Origin: Mucilaginibacter straminoryzae
Lineage (GTDB): Bacteria > Bacteroidota > Bacteroidia > Sphingobacteriales > Sphingobacteriaceae
Length of the DNA: 64,000 nucleotides
Reading direction: 5' to 3'
NCBI RefSeq assembly: GCF_022953055.1
Contig: NZ_JALJEJ010000007.1
Coordinates: forward strand, 62,001-126,000
Shown here piece after piece: positions 36,200 through 46,064 of the stretch (positions are counted from its first letter, which is position 1; every line of letters starts with the position of its first letter). The notes under the pieces were generated by a model that ran no database searches, had not been told where the DNA came from, and saw only the letters and a program-made list of their open reading frames with translations. The position numbers and the translations under genes are program-made.

Positions 36200-37753
36200 A
36201 TGAAACCCCTGTCGAGACAACAAAATTGGAGTTTGATGCTCCAGCGAGCGAAAAGCAACTGGCGTATTGGTGCGGCTGTTTTTGCCGGTAAAATTTTAGG
36301 TACCTTCATTGTAATTGCAGCAATGGTCACCATCACCGGGCTGATTGCTACCAAAGCAAACGCTGCAGAAACTTACACTGCACATGAAACCACATTAATT
36401 AATACCGCTAACACCATCTGGACTTTAGTGGCAGCATTCCTGGTATTTGGTATGCAGGCAGGGTTCGTGATGCTTGAAGCAGGTTTTGCCCGTAAAAAGG
36501 AAACGGTAAACGTTCTGATGGAATGTTTATTTGATACCTGTTTGTGCGGCATCTTGTTCTGGGCGGTAGGTTATGCCTTTATGTTTAGCGAGGGTAATGG
36601 CTTTATCGGCTATCATTGGTTCTTCCTTGCTGGTGCACCGGCTACCTATTTAACTACCGGCATCCCGGTCGTAGCGCACTGGTTGTTCCAGTATGCATTT
36701 GCAGATACCTGTTCAACCATTGTATCTGGTGCAATGATCGGTCGTACCAGTTTCCGTGGCGATATATTATATAGTATAGGTATTACCGGGTTTATCTATC
36801 CAATCATCGGTCACTGGGCCTGGGGGCCGGGTGGCTTCCTTGCCAACCTTGGTTTCTGGGATTTTGCAGGTTCAACCGTGGTACACACTATCGGTGGTGT
36901 AGCTTCCCTGGCAGGTGCTATTGTTTTAGGCCCACGTCTTGGCCGCGTATTCCGTCGTGACGATAAAGAAAAAGGAGGTTTGCCACCAGCGCACAATCTT
37001 ACTATCGCTGCCGTAGGTGCCTTCATCCTTTGGTTCGGTTGGTATGGTTTTAACCCGGGCAGTACCCTTTCTGCCATAGATATGCAAGGTATCGGTCGAG
37101 TGGCAACCAACACCACCCTGGCTGCTTGCGCCGGTGGTTTTGCAGCCATGTACCTGGCGCTTTGGTTTGGCCCGACTAAAAAGAAATTCGATGTTGGCTT
37201 TACCGTTAACGGTGTATTGGGTGGTCTGGTAGCTATTACTTGCCCTTGTTACTGGGTAGACCCGATCGGCGCTATCGCCCTGGGTGCCATCGCTGGCTTA
37301 GTGGTATTCGCCGGAACGTACTTGTTAGAGTATTTACGTATCGATGATCCGGTAGGGGCAGTGCCTGTACACGGTCTGTGCGGTATCTGGGGTACATGGT
37401 CATTAGGTTTATTCGCCGCAGGCAAATATGGTGTAACCGGCCCAACCGGTCCGGATGATTCTAAACCACTTACCGGTTTATTTTATGGCGGCGGTTTCGA
37501 TCTGCTGAAAACCCAGTTGATTGGTAACCTTACCATCGTGGCCGCTACGTTTGCCGTATCGTTTGTAATGATGTGGGCCATCCGTAAACTTCCTCATCCA
37601 TGGAACCTGCGTGTTGAAGAGCATGGCGAACTTGGTAAAGGTGGTCTGGATGTGTTTGAACACGGTGCTCCGGCCTACAGTGAAGATGAAGACGAAATTA
37701 ACCTTGACAGCCTGCTGGAAGGTGGCGCTGTAAAGAGCTCGTTAACAGCATAA
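36200..37753 (+). CDS. amt: Ammonium transporter (Amt family)
   Basis: 517 residues, longer than typical Amt (about 400-430) by an N-terminal extension with its own hydrophobic segment (about 23-55, ending KANAAE, probably a signal peptide) and a C-terminal acidic tail. The conduction-site twin histidines are His229 (STVVHTIGG) and His391 (VPVHGLCG). NTIWTLVAAFLVFGMQAGFVMLEAGFARKK is the classical first Amt block. It moves ammonium across the inner membrane. It is divergent from glnA; no glnK/PII gene is next to it. Confidence 0.93.
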   Translation: MKPLSRQQNWSLMLQRAKSNWRIGAAVFAGKILGTFIVIAAMVTITGLIATKANAAETYTAHETTLINTANTIWTLVAAFLVFGMQAGFVMLEAGFARKKETVNVLMECLFDTCLCGILFWAVGYAFMFSEGNGFIGYHWFFLAGAPATYLTTGIPVVAHWLFQYAFADTCSTIVSGAMIGRTSFRGDILYSIGITGFIYPIIGHWAWGPGGFLANLGFWDFAGSTVVHTIGGVASLAGAIVLGPRLGRVFRRDDKEKGGLPPAHNLTIAAVGAFILWFGWYGFNPGSTLSAIDMQGIGRVATNTTLAACAGGFAAMYLALWFGPTKKKFDVGFTVNGVLGGLVAITCPCYWVDPIGAIALGAIAGLVVFAGTYLLEYLRIDDPVGAVPVHGLCGIWGTWSLGLFAAGKYGVTGPTGPDDSKPLTGLFYGGGFDLLKTQLIGNLTIVAATFAVSFVMMWAIRKLPHPWNLRVEEHGELGKGGLDVFEHGAPAYSEDEDEINLDSLLEGGAVKSSLTA

Positions 37754-37759
37754 ATTATA

Positions 37760-37789
37760 AAAGGCGTAAGGTTTTAGCCTTACGCCTTT
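37760..37789 (+). terminator. Hairpin after the ammonium transporter gene
   Basis: A perfect 12-bp stem, AAAGGCGTAAGG / CCTTACGCCTTT, with a TTTTAG loop lies six bases after the stop. The T run is short, so termination may be partial. Confidence 0.7.
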
Positions 37790-37944
37790 CTCAAAAGCCG
37801 GCGCAGAAAGCTTGCCAACCTAAAAGAGATACCGGCGAAATAAATTTTACCTATTGAAATAACCTGACAAGGCTAAAACAGGCCCTGCTTGCGATAGCTA
37901 TGTCCTTTAAAATCTGAAACATGATGTAAATAATTAACAAATAA

Positions 37945-37966
37945 CTCAATCAACCCTCAATCAACC
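37945..37966. repeat. Direct repeat, CTCAATCAACC twice
   Basis: Two exact adjacent copies of an 11-bp unit lie 13 bp before the porin start codon. Possible regulator site or chance duplication. Confidence 0.5.
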
Positions 37967-37978
37967 AAAACAGTAAAC

Positions 37979-39034
37979 ATGAAAAAACAACTTTTACTTA
38001 TCTCATTTTTAGCCTCTTCTTTTTTTGCGGCGAAGGCCCAGGACACGGCTAAGGTAGCCCCGGCGCCTCCGCTTACCGTTTACGGCTCTGTAGACGCCTA
38101 TTATAAATATGATTTTTCTGGTCATTCCAATATTCCAACCAGTTTTGCTAACGAACAGAATTCGTTTTCTATCGGTATGGTAGACCTTGGGCTGAAAAAG
38201 AAAGTAGGCAAAGCAGCCTTTGTGGGCGAAGTTTCATTCGGTCCGCGTGGCCAGTCGCAATCCATTCCAAATGCAGAAGGTGTTTATGACGAGAAAACAA
38301 ATAGTTTTCACATCCAAAACCTGTATGTTTCTTATGATCTGACCGATAAATTTAATGTGACCGGTGGTTACATGGCAACTTTTGTAGGTTACGAAGTAAT
38401 TTCTCCGGCAGGAAACTTTAATTATTCTACTTCCTACCTGTTCACTAACGGTCCGTTCCAAAACGCTGGTGTGAAATTCACCTACACTTTTTCAGACCGC
38501 GTGAGTTTAATGGCCGGTTTGTTTAACGATAAGTGGAACGTTTACCAGGCCGCAAAACGTATTAATACTTTTGGTGCGCAGCTGATGGTAGTACCTGTTA
38601 AAAACTGGACAGCTTATTTAAACTTACTTAGCGGACCGGCTTCTGGTACCGAGCTGGACTTAACCACCAACTATCAACTTACGTCTGCATTTAAGTTGGG
38701 CTTAAACGCTGCTACATTTGATGCTCCTGACCCTTCTAAAGGTGGTTTTTCGGGCGTGGCGCTTTACCCGCAATTAGCAGTTTCATCTGCAGTTACCCTG
38801 GGTTTGCGCGGCGAGTATTTTAAAACCAAAGCGGGCGATTATGCGCTTGCAGGCCCTGCACCTGGTAAATCTGTTACCGGGTTAACCTTTACAGCTAACA
38901 TTAAGTCGGGCGGTTTAACCTTTATACCAGAAATACGCTTAGATCATAATAAAGAAAGCGTGTTTATGGATAGCAATGGAAAACCTTCGCAATCAGCTGC
39001 GCAGTTCCTGATGGCTGCGGTTTACGCCTTCTAG
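37979..39034 (+). CDS. Outer-membrane porin-like beta-barrel protein
   Basis: 351 residues with a signal peptide (MKKQLLLISFLASSFFAAKA). The mature protein begins with PLTVYGSVDAYYKYDF and consists of alternating beta strands (FVGEVSFGPRG, FNVTGGYMATFVGYEV, VSLMAGLFNDKW, FIPEIRLDHNKE), ending in AVYAF with a terminal Phe as outer-membrane barrels do. It follows the ammonium transporter with only a weak hairpin between, so a role in nitrogen-compound passage through the outer membrane is possible; that is inference from position. Confidence 0.85.
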   Translation: MKKQLLLISFLASSFFAAKAQDTAKVAPAPPLTVYGSVDAYYKYDFSGHSNIPTSFANEQNSFSIGMVDLGLKKKVGKAAFVGEVSFGPRGQSQSIPNAEGVYDEKTNSFHIQNLYVSYDLTDKFNVTGGYMATFVGYEVISPAGNFNYSTSYLFTNGPFQNAGVKFTYTFSDRVSLMAGLFNDKWNVYQAAKRINTFGAQLMVVPVKNWTAYLNLLSGPASGTELDLTTNYQLTSAFKLGLNAATFDAPDPSKGGFSGVALYPQLAVSSAVTLGLRGEYFKTKAGDYALAGPAPGKSVTGLTFTANIKSGGLTFIPEIRLDHNKESVFMDSNGKPSQSAAQFLMAAVYAF

Positions 39035-39065
39035 CACCTAACTCACCTATGCAATCACTCTAATA

Positions 39066-40316
39066 CTAAGGGTGGCGGGTATGCCCGTCGCCCTTTATTA
39101 TCCATTTATAGCTGGTCAGTTCTTCTAAACCCATCGGCCCGCGCGCGTGAAGTTTCTGCGTACTGATGCCGATTTCAGCCCCTAATCCAAACTGGGCGCC
39201 ATCTGTAAACGCGGTTGAAGCATTGGCATAAACTGCCGCGGCATCTACGTTGTTTAAAAAACGTTCGAGATGTGCCTCATTATCAGAAACTATAGCCTCG
39301 CTGTGTTTAGAACTGTGTGTACTGATGTATTCCAGTGCTTCATCAAAGCTTTCCACTGTTTTTATAGCCATTTTCATGGCTAAAAACTCGGTGCCGAAAT
39401 GTTCCGGCAAAGCAATATGAAGCAGGGTATTGGGGTAATTATTTTTAAGTATTTCGAACGCGCATTCGTCTGCAAATATTTCTACTTCGGATGTTGCCAA
39501 AGGTTTTGCCAGCTCTGGCAGATCTGCTAACCTTGAAGCATGTATGACCAGGCAATCCAGCGAATTACAAACGCTTACACGCCGTGTTTTGGCATTGTGG
39601 ATAATTGCAGCGCCTTTTAGCAAGTCGCCGGTTTCATCAAAGTAAGTGTGGACAATGCCCGCACCGGTTTCAATAACGGGTATTTTGCTTTCTTTCCGTA
39701 CGTAATTGATCAGGCTTTGACTACCGCGGGGAATCAACACATCTACAAAACCCACTGAATTCAATAATGCTTCCGTCGCGGCGCGATCAGCAGGCAACAG
39801 CGTGGCTGCGTGGGTGTCTACACCGTGTTTATCCAGCACGCGATGAATAATATTGATGATAGCACGGTTAGAATAATCGGCATCGCTGCCACCTTTTAAT
39901 ATGGTAACATTGCCGGTTTTAAAACATAGCGCAAAAACATCAAACGTCACGTTCGGGCGCGCCTCGTAAATTACGCCAACTACACCTAGCGGCACACGTA
40001 CTTTTGAAATCTTTAATCCATTCGGACGGATGTCTTCAAAAAGTACCTTACCAAGCGGGTTTTCCAGCCCGGCTACTTGTCGCATTTCCTCGGCTATTCC
40101 TGCTATTCGTTCTGCGGATAGTTTCAAGCGATCATATTTCGGATTGTTCGGATCCATCCGGTCCAGGTCTTTCCTGTTTTCGGCCAAAAGTAAATCGGTT
40201 TCACTAACCGCGAGATCGGCAATATCCTGCAGGATCTGATCAATCAAAGCAGGAGCGAGGCCGCTTATTTTGCGGCTGGCTGCCAAAGCATTTTCAAAAT
40301 ATTGTTGGTAATCCAT
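39066..40316 (-). CDS. proA: Glutamate-5-semialdehyde dehydrogenase (gamma-glutamyl phosphate reductase)
   Basis: 416 residues starting [17 protein letters not shown] rejected an upstream ATG at 40355 because it would overlap proB; the chosen start leaves 4 bp. The active-site region [12 protein letters not shown] holds the catalytic Cys, and [34 protein letters not shown] and [17 protein letters not shown] are standard ProA blocks. It reduces gamma-glutamyl phosphate to the semialdehyde with NADPH, second step of proline synthesis. Confidence 0.93.
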   Translation of the reverse strand: MDYQQYFENALAASRKISGLAPALIDQILQDIADLAVSETDLLLAENRKDLDRMDPNNPKYDRLKLSAERIAGIAEEMRQVAGLENPLGKVLFEDIRPNGLKISKVRVPLGVVGVIYEARPNVTFDVFALCFKTGNVTILKGGSDADYSNRAIINIIHRVLDKHGVDTHAATLLPADRAATEALLNSVGFVDVLIPRGSQSLINYVRKESKIPVIETGAGIVHTYFDETGDLLKGAAIIHNAKTRRVSVCNSLDCLVIHASRLADLPELAKPLATSEVEIFADECAFEILKNNYPNTLLHIALPEHFGTEFLAMKMAIKTVESFDEALEYISTHSSKHSEAIVSDNEAHLERFLNNVDAAAVYANASTAFTDGAQFGLGAEIGISTQKLHARGPMGLEELTSYKWIIKGDGHTRHP

Positions 40317-40320
40317 CAGT

Positions 40321-41400
40321 TCAGGATTGTAAATAAAGATAGTCGTAATGAACAAGGGCTTTCTCGTTCTTTTTGCCTACGCGTTCGCGGGCTTTATCAG
40401 AGCCGTATTCAGCAACGCCCTGGCCTATCATTGTGCCGGTTTCATCTATCAGCTTAACAATATCGCCCTTTTTAAAATCACCTTCAATGCTGGTTACACC
40501 CACCGGCAACAGGCTGCTGGCCTTGGCAGAGGTCAGCGCGAGCTTAGCACCCTCGTTAATGTGGATAGCTGCGATTGCGTAATTGGCAGAATGTGCAATC
40601 CACTTTTTTCTGCCCGAAGCAGACCGGTTGGGCACAAAGCGGGTATGAACTACATTTTGGTTCAGCACCTCGGTGAGAATGCCGTCTTTCGTGCCGTTAG
40701 CGATATGTACCGTAATGCCCAGCTGTGCTACTTTTTGTGCCATGGTAGATTTGGTGATCATGCCGCCGCGGCCAAATTGCGATTTACTGGTACTGATAAA
40801 TGAGGAAAAGTCAAGCCCGTTGGCAGAAATCTGCTCAATTACAGCAGAACCAGGTTTTTTAGGGTCGCCATTATAAATGCCATCTACATTAGTGAGGATG
40901 ATCAACGCTTGTGCGTTCAGCATAGAAGCAATCAGCCCGGCCAGTTCATCATTATCGGTAAACATTAGCTCGGTTACCGAAACTACGTCGTTCTCGTTTA
41001 CAATCGGCAATACTTTATGCTGCAGCAATATCTCCAGGCAGTTTTTCATGTTGAGGTAGTGCGTACGGTCGCGAAAGTCTTCACGTGTAACCAATACCTG
41101 CGAGCAAAGGATATTTTGCTTTTCAAACAAGTGGGCGTAGGTGTTAATCAGCTTTACCTGACCAACGGATGCTAATAGCTGCCGGGCGGCGATAGGGTCT
41201 GTCTTTTCAGAAAGATTGATCAGGCTTCTGCCTGAAGCCACCGCACCGGACGATACCAGGATCACCTCGGTACCGGATTGGTGGATAGCTGATAATTGTG
41301 CGACCAGTTTACCCATTCTCTCCTGGTCCGGTAAGCCGTTCGGGGTAGTTAAAACGTTTGAACCAATCTTAATAACGATGCGTTGATATTGCTGAGCCAT
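40321..41400 (-). CDS. proB: Glutamate 5-kinase with PUA domain
   Basis: 359 residues from [17 protein letters not shown]; an ATG 15 bases upstream is also possible. The kinase domain has [30 protein letters not shown] and [12 protein letters not shown], and [10 protein letters not shown]-terminal PUA domain ([31 protein letters not shown]) is present as in full-length ProB. It phosphorylates glutamate with ATP in the first, feedback-inhibited step of proline synthesis. It is the first gene of the proBA operon. Confidence 0.93.
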   Translation of the reverse strand: MAQQYQRIVIKIGSNVLTTPNGLPDQERMGKLVAQLSAIHQSGTEVILVSSGAVASGRSLINLSEKTDPIAARQLLASVGQVKLINTYAHLFEKQNILCSQVLVTREDFRDRTHYLNMKNCLEILLQHKVLPIVNENDVVSVTELMFTDNDELAGLIASMLNAQALIILTNVDGIYNGDPKKPGSAVIEQISANGLDFSSFISTSKSQFGRGGMITKSTMAQKVAQLGITVHIANGTKDGILTEVLNQNVVHTRFVPNRSASGRKKWIAHSANYAIAAIHINEGAKLALTSAKASSLLPVGVTSIEGDFKKGDIVKLIDETGTMIGQGVAEYGSDKARERVGKKNEKALVHYDYLYLQS

Positions 41401-41470
41401 TGTAGTAGATAGCAAATATTGCCATTTGCATCATAAAAAAAGGCTTCTGAATGTATTTTTTGAAAAAATA

Positions 41471-41519
41471 TTTGCGAGTGAATAAAAAATTATATTTTTG
41501 TCTACTATTTCTATAGATA
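41471..41519 (+). promoter_or_regulatory. Promoter of the Cys-leader/TonB receptor transcript with shared sulfur motif
   Basis: TTTG at 41471-41474, 18 bases, then TATTTTTG at 41493-41500: a near-ideal Bacteroidota -33/-7 promoter. The expected start of transcription is near 41507, about 13 bases before the leader ATG. Directly after the -7 box lies TCTACTATTTCTATAGATA (41501-41519); its first twelve bases recur in the sulfite-reductase promoter. It contains the palindrome TCTATAGA and covers the transcription start, a position suited to a repressor. Confidence 0.75.
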
Positions 41520-41588
41520 ATGTATAATAATACAAATCTTTCAATCATTTCTGCTTGCAACGCATGTTGCATCTGTTGCTGTTGTTAA
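41520..41588 (+). CDS. Cysteine-rich leader peptide upstream of the TonB receptor
   Basis: 22 codons from ATG at 41520 to TAA at 41586-41588. The N-terminal dozen is MYNNTNLSIISA; the last ten residues are CNACCICCCC, so seven of ten are Cys, ending in four Cys codons in a row. A TGCAAC-GCAT-GTTGCA hairpin (41556-41571) lies inside the Cys codons. Such a run is expected to slow ribosomes when charged Cys-tRNA is scarce, as in polycysteine leaders reported in other phyla. Stop-to-receptor distance is 70 bp. I see no strong terminator in that gap, so control may act on translation or through a weaker structure. Confidence 0.7.
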   Translation: MYNNTNLSIISACNACCICCCC

Positions 41589-41658
41589 GGCTCCTCATTC
41601 CTTTGAAAACGCAGTAATAAACGCTCTTTTAACTTTTTCTCTAAAACAATCACATTTC

Positions 41659-44610
41659 ATGAAAACTTTTACCCGAACGAGATTACTATCGCTGATTTTA
41701 TTCTTATTGCCCGCTATAACTTTCGCCCAATTAAACGGCACCTATGTATTACGCGGCAAAGTTGACGACGATAACGGCAAGCCATTGCCAGGCGTAACCG
41801 TAAAAATTAAAAATACCAACATGGTCACAACAACCAATGCCGATGGTGTTTTCAGTATCACTACCAATGCGAAGTTCCCGTATACCCTGGTGTTTACTTA
41901 TGTTGGCTTTCAGCCTCAGGAATTTGAAATCACCAGTGCAACCGCAAATAAATTAAACGTAAAGCTGACCACCCAAACTTTGCTGGCGAACGAGGTGGTG
42001 GTAACCGCTTCCAGGAGGGAAGAGAAGCTGTTAAAATCGCCGGTAGCGATAGATAAACTAACCATTACGGCGTTAAAGCAATCGCCTGGGCCGGGTTTTT
42101 ATGATGCGCTGGAGAACGTAAAAGGTGTACAGATGACCACAACCAGCTTAACCATGAAAGTGCCGAACACACGTGGTTTCAGCAGCCCGAACAATTTCAG
42201 GTTTATGCAGCTGGTGGACGGTGTGGATATGCAGTCCGCAACTTTGGGCGTGCCACTGGGTAATGCTATTGGCCCTACAGAACTGGACATCGCCAGTGTG
42301 GAGATCACACCAGGAGCTGCAGCAGCGCTGTATGGCACTAATGCAATTAACGGTTTATCTAACCTGTTTACTAAAGACCCGTTTAATTACCAGGGTTTAA
42401 GTGTATACCACCGGCAGGGGATTAACCATGTGGGGAATGACCCGCTTGGCGCCAGTACACTTACCGAAGATGCATTCAGATACGCCAAAGCTTTTAACAA
42501 TAAGTTTGCTTTCAAGGTAAACTTCAGTTACATGCAGGGCAAAGACTGGCAGTCGGACACGCGCCGCGACCAGAATCCCTGGAATTTAAATACAGCCAAT
42601 CCGGCTTTCCCCGAATTGCAGGGCCAATACAACACCGCTTACGACGGATGGAACAAATATGGTGACGATGCGCTTGCCGGCAGTAACACCGTTACGATAA
42701 AAGGGATTAAGGTAGATGGCGTCACACGTCCGTCGCTCACTGTTGCCCGTACAGGTTACAACGAAGTAGACCTGGTTGATCCCAAAGTAGCGAATATTAA
42801 AGCAGATGCTACACTCGCCTATAAGCTATCGCCAACCACAACCCTTTCTTATACCTACCGTTATGGCAGGTTAGATGGCGTTTTTCAGCGCGGTAATAAA
42901 ATTGCTTTGCGCGGGGCCAGTGTGCAAAACCATAAAGTGGAGTTGAAAGGGAAAGAGTTTTTGGTTCGGGCTTATGAATCAATAGAAAATACCGGTAACT
43001 CTTACAACGTAAAGCCACTGGCCGATAATCTTGACCTTAACCATGCCAGCAACTCTGCCTGGGCCACCAGCTTTACAAATGCCCTGAACGCTTATGGAAC
43101 CGCCCATGGTGGATTAACCAGTGGTAACCTGGCAGCGGCTACGCAGGCAGCCCGTGCTGCAGCAGATGCAGGAAGGGTAGAGCCGGGCACTGCTCAATTT
43201 GATGCTTTGAAAAAGACCATCATCGGGACAAATAACTGGGATATTAAATCCTCGTTGATCCCTGATGCGCCTGCTACAGGTGGCGCGGCGCTTTGGCAGC
43301 GCAGCCATTTCTACAATGCAGAAGCACAGTATGACCTGAGCGACAAGATCAAAATATTCGACCTGCTGGTAGGCGGCGATGTGCGGATTTATGAAATTAT
43401 CCCGGATGGTAATAACTTCGTCGACTTTAGCAGGCCTATTGCCGAGCGTAACAAACCATTGGCAGATGGCAGCTTTGGCGATAACGTGTTATATAAAAAG
43501 TACGGCGCTTTTGGCCAGGTGACTAAAGCTTTTTTTGATAATAAACTGAAGTTTTTTGGTTCGCTTCGCTGGGATTATAACCCATACTTCGACCCGAAAT
43601 TTACGCCGCGGCTGGCAACTGTTTATTCGCCGACAGAAAACCACAACTTCCGGTTTACCTTCCAGAACGGTTACCGTTTCCCTTCTTTGTTCGAAGCGTT
43701 ATCCTACGTGAACAACGGACGTGTAAAACGTGTGGGCAGCTTACCTTTTATTAATGATGGTTTAGGATACCTGAACAATAGCTATACCCAGGCTTCCGTA
43801 GCTGCATTTAATGCCGCTGTTAAAGCAGCACCCGGCAGCGCCAGCGGTACAGACGCTACGGCCCTGGCAAACCGTAACTTATTACAGGTAGCTAACCTGC
43901 CGGAATCGCGGCCGGAAAAGATCACCTCTTTTGAAGTAGGATATAAGGGTACTTTTGCTGATAATAAAGTTTTTCTGGATGTTGACGCTTACGCTAATCG
44001 ATACAATGGCTTCCTGGGGCAAATACAGGTATTTGTACCCAACGGTGTGACCGTAGGTAGCGACGCGGCGGTATTAGCCATGCTGGACGTAAACCGCGAC
44101 CCAACAACAGGTACATCAACCAATGCGGCAAGCCAGGGGCAAAGCCGTTACCGCGTGTATACCAACGCCAAGAACATTTATGATAACTACGGTTCTTCTG
44201 CCGGTATTTCCTATAATTTCTATAAACGCTATACGATATCTGGTAATGCAAGCTTTAACAAATTGAAAGAGCAAAAAACAACCGACATTTTTCTTACCGG
44301 CTTTAATACGCCTGAGTGGTCTGGCAACCTCTCATTCGGAAACCGCGAAGTGGTGAAAAACTTCGGTTTTAACGTGGTATACAAGTGGCAGAGCAATTAC
44401 CTGTGGGAGAGTCCGCTGGTAACCGGTCGCGTGCCTGCGATACACACGTTCGATGCCCAGGTGACCCTGCGTGTTCCGCAATACTACGCCACGTTTAAAA
44501 TAGGGGGTACGAACCTATTTAACCGCCGATACTACCAGTATGCCGGCGGCCCGACGCTCGGCGGTCTTTATTATGCATCAGTTACGCTTGATGGCTTGTT
44601 GAATAAGTAG
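41659..44610 (+). CDS. TonB-dependent receptor, predicted sulfur-regulated
   Basis: 983 residues. Signal peptide to about 23 (TFAQ), carboxypeptidase-regulatory-like domain (LRGKVDDDNGKPLPGVTVKIK), EVVVTASRREEKLLKSPVAI, plug (VEITPGAAAALYGTNAINGLSNLFTKDPF near residues 213-240) and a long barrel ending in aromatic strands. No SusD gene adjoins. It transports an unknown ligand through the outer membrane with TonB energy. The Cys-rich leader, the promoter motif shared with the sulfite reductase operon and the convergent cysN all suggest the ligand is a sulfur source, such as sulfate, a sulfonate or a sulfate ester; this is inference. Confidence 0.88.
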   Translation: MKTFTRTRLLSLILFLLPAITFAQLNGTYVLRGKVDDDNGKPLPGVTVKIKNTNMVTTTNADGVFSITTNAKFPYTLVFTYVGFQPQEFEITSATANKLNVKLTTQTLLANEVVVTASRREEKLLKSPVAIDKLTITALKQSPGPGFYDALENVKGVQMTTTSLTMKVPNTRGFSSPNNFRFMQLVDGVDMQSATLGVPLGNAIGPTELDIASVEITPGAAAALYGTNAINGLSNLFTKDPFNYQGLSVYHRQGINHVGNDPLGASTLTEDAFRYAKAFNNKFAFKVNFSYMQGKDWQSDTRRDQNPWNLNTANPAFPELQGQYNTAYDGWNKYGDDALAGSNTVTIKGIKVDGVTRPSLTVARTGYNEVDLVDPKVANIKADATLAYKLSPTTTLSYTYRYGRLDGVFQRGNKIALRGASVQNHKVELKGKEFLVRAYESIENTGNSYNVKPLADNLDLNHASNSAWATSFTNALNAYGTAHGGLTSGNLAAATQAARAAADAGRVEPGTAQFDALKKTIIGTNNWDIKSSLIPDAPATGGAALWQRSHFYNAEAQYDLSDKIKIFDLLVGGDVRIYEIIPDGNNFVDFSRPIAERNKPLADGSFGDNVLYKKYGAFGQVTKAFFDNKLKFFGSLRWDYNPYFDPKFTPRLATVYSPTENHNFRFTFQNGYRFPSLFEALSYVNNGRVKRVGSLPFINDGLGYLNNSYTQASVAAFNAAVKAAPGSASGTDATALANRNLLQVANLPESRPEKITSFEVGYKGTFADNKVFLDVDAYANRYNGFLGQIQVFVPNGVTVGSDAAVLAMLDVNRDPTTGTSTNAASQGQSRYRVYTNAKNIYDNYGSSAGISYNFYKRYTISGNASFNKLKEQKTTDIFLTGFNTPEWSGNLSFGNREVVKNFGFNVVYKWQSNYLWESPLVTGRVPAIHTFDAQVTLRVPQYYATFKIGGTNLFNRRYYQYAGGPTLGGLYYASVTLDGLLNK

Positions 44611-44613
44611 AAT

Positions 44614-44672
44614 GTTGTTAAGCAGTGAAGTGAACCGGTTGGGCTATCCCGGTTGCTTCCTGCTTAAACAAC
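44614..44672. other. Long imperfect hairpin after the TonB receptor gene
   Basis: GTTGTTAAGCAG, GAAG and AACCGG on the left pair with CCGGTT, CTTC and CTGCTTAAACAAC on the right, with small bulges. It starts three bases after the stop and precedes the terminator; it may protect the 3' end of the receptor mRNA. Confidence 0.55.
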
Positions 44673-44702
44673 AAAAGCTCCGTACAAAATGCGGAGCTTT
44701 TT
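44673..44702. terminator. Bidirectional terminator between TonB receptor gene and cysN
   Basis: AAAAGCTCCG (44673-44682) pairs with CGGAGCTTTT (44692-44701) over a 9-base loop. A-run on the left and T-run on the right serve both convergent transcripts. Confidence 0.85.
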
Positions 44703-44734
44703 CCTTTTATAAGAATTTCGAAAGCGGAATGTAA

Positions 44735-45985
44735 TTATTCGGCGTTTGCGCGCAGCATTAATGCGCCAACCGTAACATTGGTGCGGCTATCGATAATAAT
44801 GGCGCCGCCTGTAGCTTTATTGTTCTGATAAAAATCAAATACCAATGGTTCTGCGGTTTTTACTGCAATGCGGCCAATGTCGTTCAGCTTAAATTCTTCG
44901 CTGTATTCTTTTTCAAGCGTATTGATATTCACCTTATACAATACCTCTTGTATTTTGCAGCGGGTAACTTTGCTGTTGTGCTGGATCAGGTAGGTAAGCG
45001 AGGTGTCCAGCGGTTTGGTATCCATCCAGCAAAGGTCTGCCTCTATCAGTTGCGATACCTGCGGGTGATGCGCGCTGCTGACCAGGATATCTCCGCGACT
45101 GATGTCGATATCGTCTTTCAGTAAGATAGTGGCAGATCTGCCTGCTTGTATTTCGTCATATTGCTGCTCTAACAGATCGATCTGCTCAATGGTAGAGGTA
45201 AAGCCAGACGGAAGAACCGTTACCTGGTCATTGACCTTCAATGAACCGCTTAAAACCCGACCTGCATAACCCCGGTAGTCGTGCAGTTCGTCCGTCTGTG
45301 GGCGAACCACCCATTGCACCGGGAAGTATGCATGGGTACTGCTGTTATCGGCAACAATTTGAACGGTCTCCAGATGGTCGAGCAGGCTTTGGCCATTATA
45401 CCACGGCGTATTGCTGGACGGATAAACGATGTTATCGCCCTTCAACGCACTTACCGGAATATAGGTCACCTGTTTTAAAGTTACTTTTGCAGCCAGCGCT
45501 TCGTAGTCTTTTACAATGCTGTTAAAGGTATCTTCGCTGTAGTCCATCATGTCCATCTTATTGATGGCCACCACTACCTGCGGAATTTCCAATAGCGATA
45601 CCAGGAACGAATGCCTGACGGTTTGCTCAACCACGCCTTTACGTGCATCAATCAGGATAATTGCCAGATCTGAATTAGAGGCACCGGTAACCATGTTGCG
45701 GGTATATTGGATATGGCCCGGCGCATCAGCAATGATAAACTTGCGCTTATCTGTCTGGAAGTATTTATACGCAACATCAATCGTAATGCCCTGCTCGCGT
45801 TCGGCCTTCAGCCCGTCTGTCAGGATAGCCAGATCGATGGTGCCATCATCGTTCTTGCGATTAGATCGATGTAAAGCCTCTAACTGATCGGCAAGGATAG
45901 ATTCGGTATCATACAAAAGGCGGCCGATCAAGGTACTTTTACCATCGTCAACGCTGCCTGCTGTTATAAATTTTAGTATCTCCAT
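44735..45985 (-). CDS. cysN: Sulfate adenylyltransferase subunit 1 (GTPase)
   Basis: 416 residues, an EF-Tu-like GTPase without a fused APS kinase domain. G motifs are GSVDDGKST (10-18), DAPGH (87-91) and NKMD (142-145), followed by two beta-barrel domains. With CysD it makes APS from sulfate and ATP, coupled to GTP hydrolysis. It is the last gene of the sulfate operon, 79 bp after cysD. The absence of a CysC domain fits the APS-type reductase encoded upstream. Confidence 0.93.
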   Translation of the reverse strand: MEILKFITAGSVDDGKSTLIGRLLYDTESILADQLEALHRSNRKNDDGTIDLAILTDGLKAEREQGITIDVAYKYFQTDKRKFIIADAPGHIQYTRNMVTGASNSDLAIILIDARKGVVEQTVRHSFLVSLLEIPQVVVAINKMDMMDYSEDTFNSIVKDYEALAAKVTLKQVTYIPVSALKGDNIVYPSSNTPWYNGQSLLDHLETVQIVADNSSTHAYFPVQWVVRPQTDELHDYRGYAGRVLSGSLKVNDQVTVLPSGFTSTIEQIDLLEQQYDEIQAGRSATILLKDDIDISRGDILVSSAHHPQVSQLIEADLCWMDTKPLDTSLTYLIQHNSKVTRCKIQEVLYKVNINTLEKEYSEEFKLNDIGRIAVKTAEPLVFDFYQNNKATGGAIIIDSRTNVTVGALMLRANAE

Positions 45986-46064
45986 TTATTTTCGGGGATT
46001 AAAGGATTGGGTTTCGATTACAGAGATTTCTTCGAATCATTTTATAATCGGTGTAATCTACAAC

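Noticed and set aside
40348..40803. 151-codon ORF opposite to proB
   Set aside because: It lies entirely antisense to a well-supported kinase gene and reads as a shadow frame.
44673..44702. Hairpin read as an operator for cysN
   Set aside because: It lies downstream of both convergent genes and has A and T runs on the proper sides, so a shared terminator explains it.
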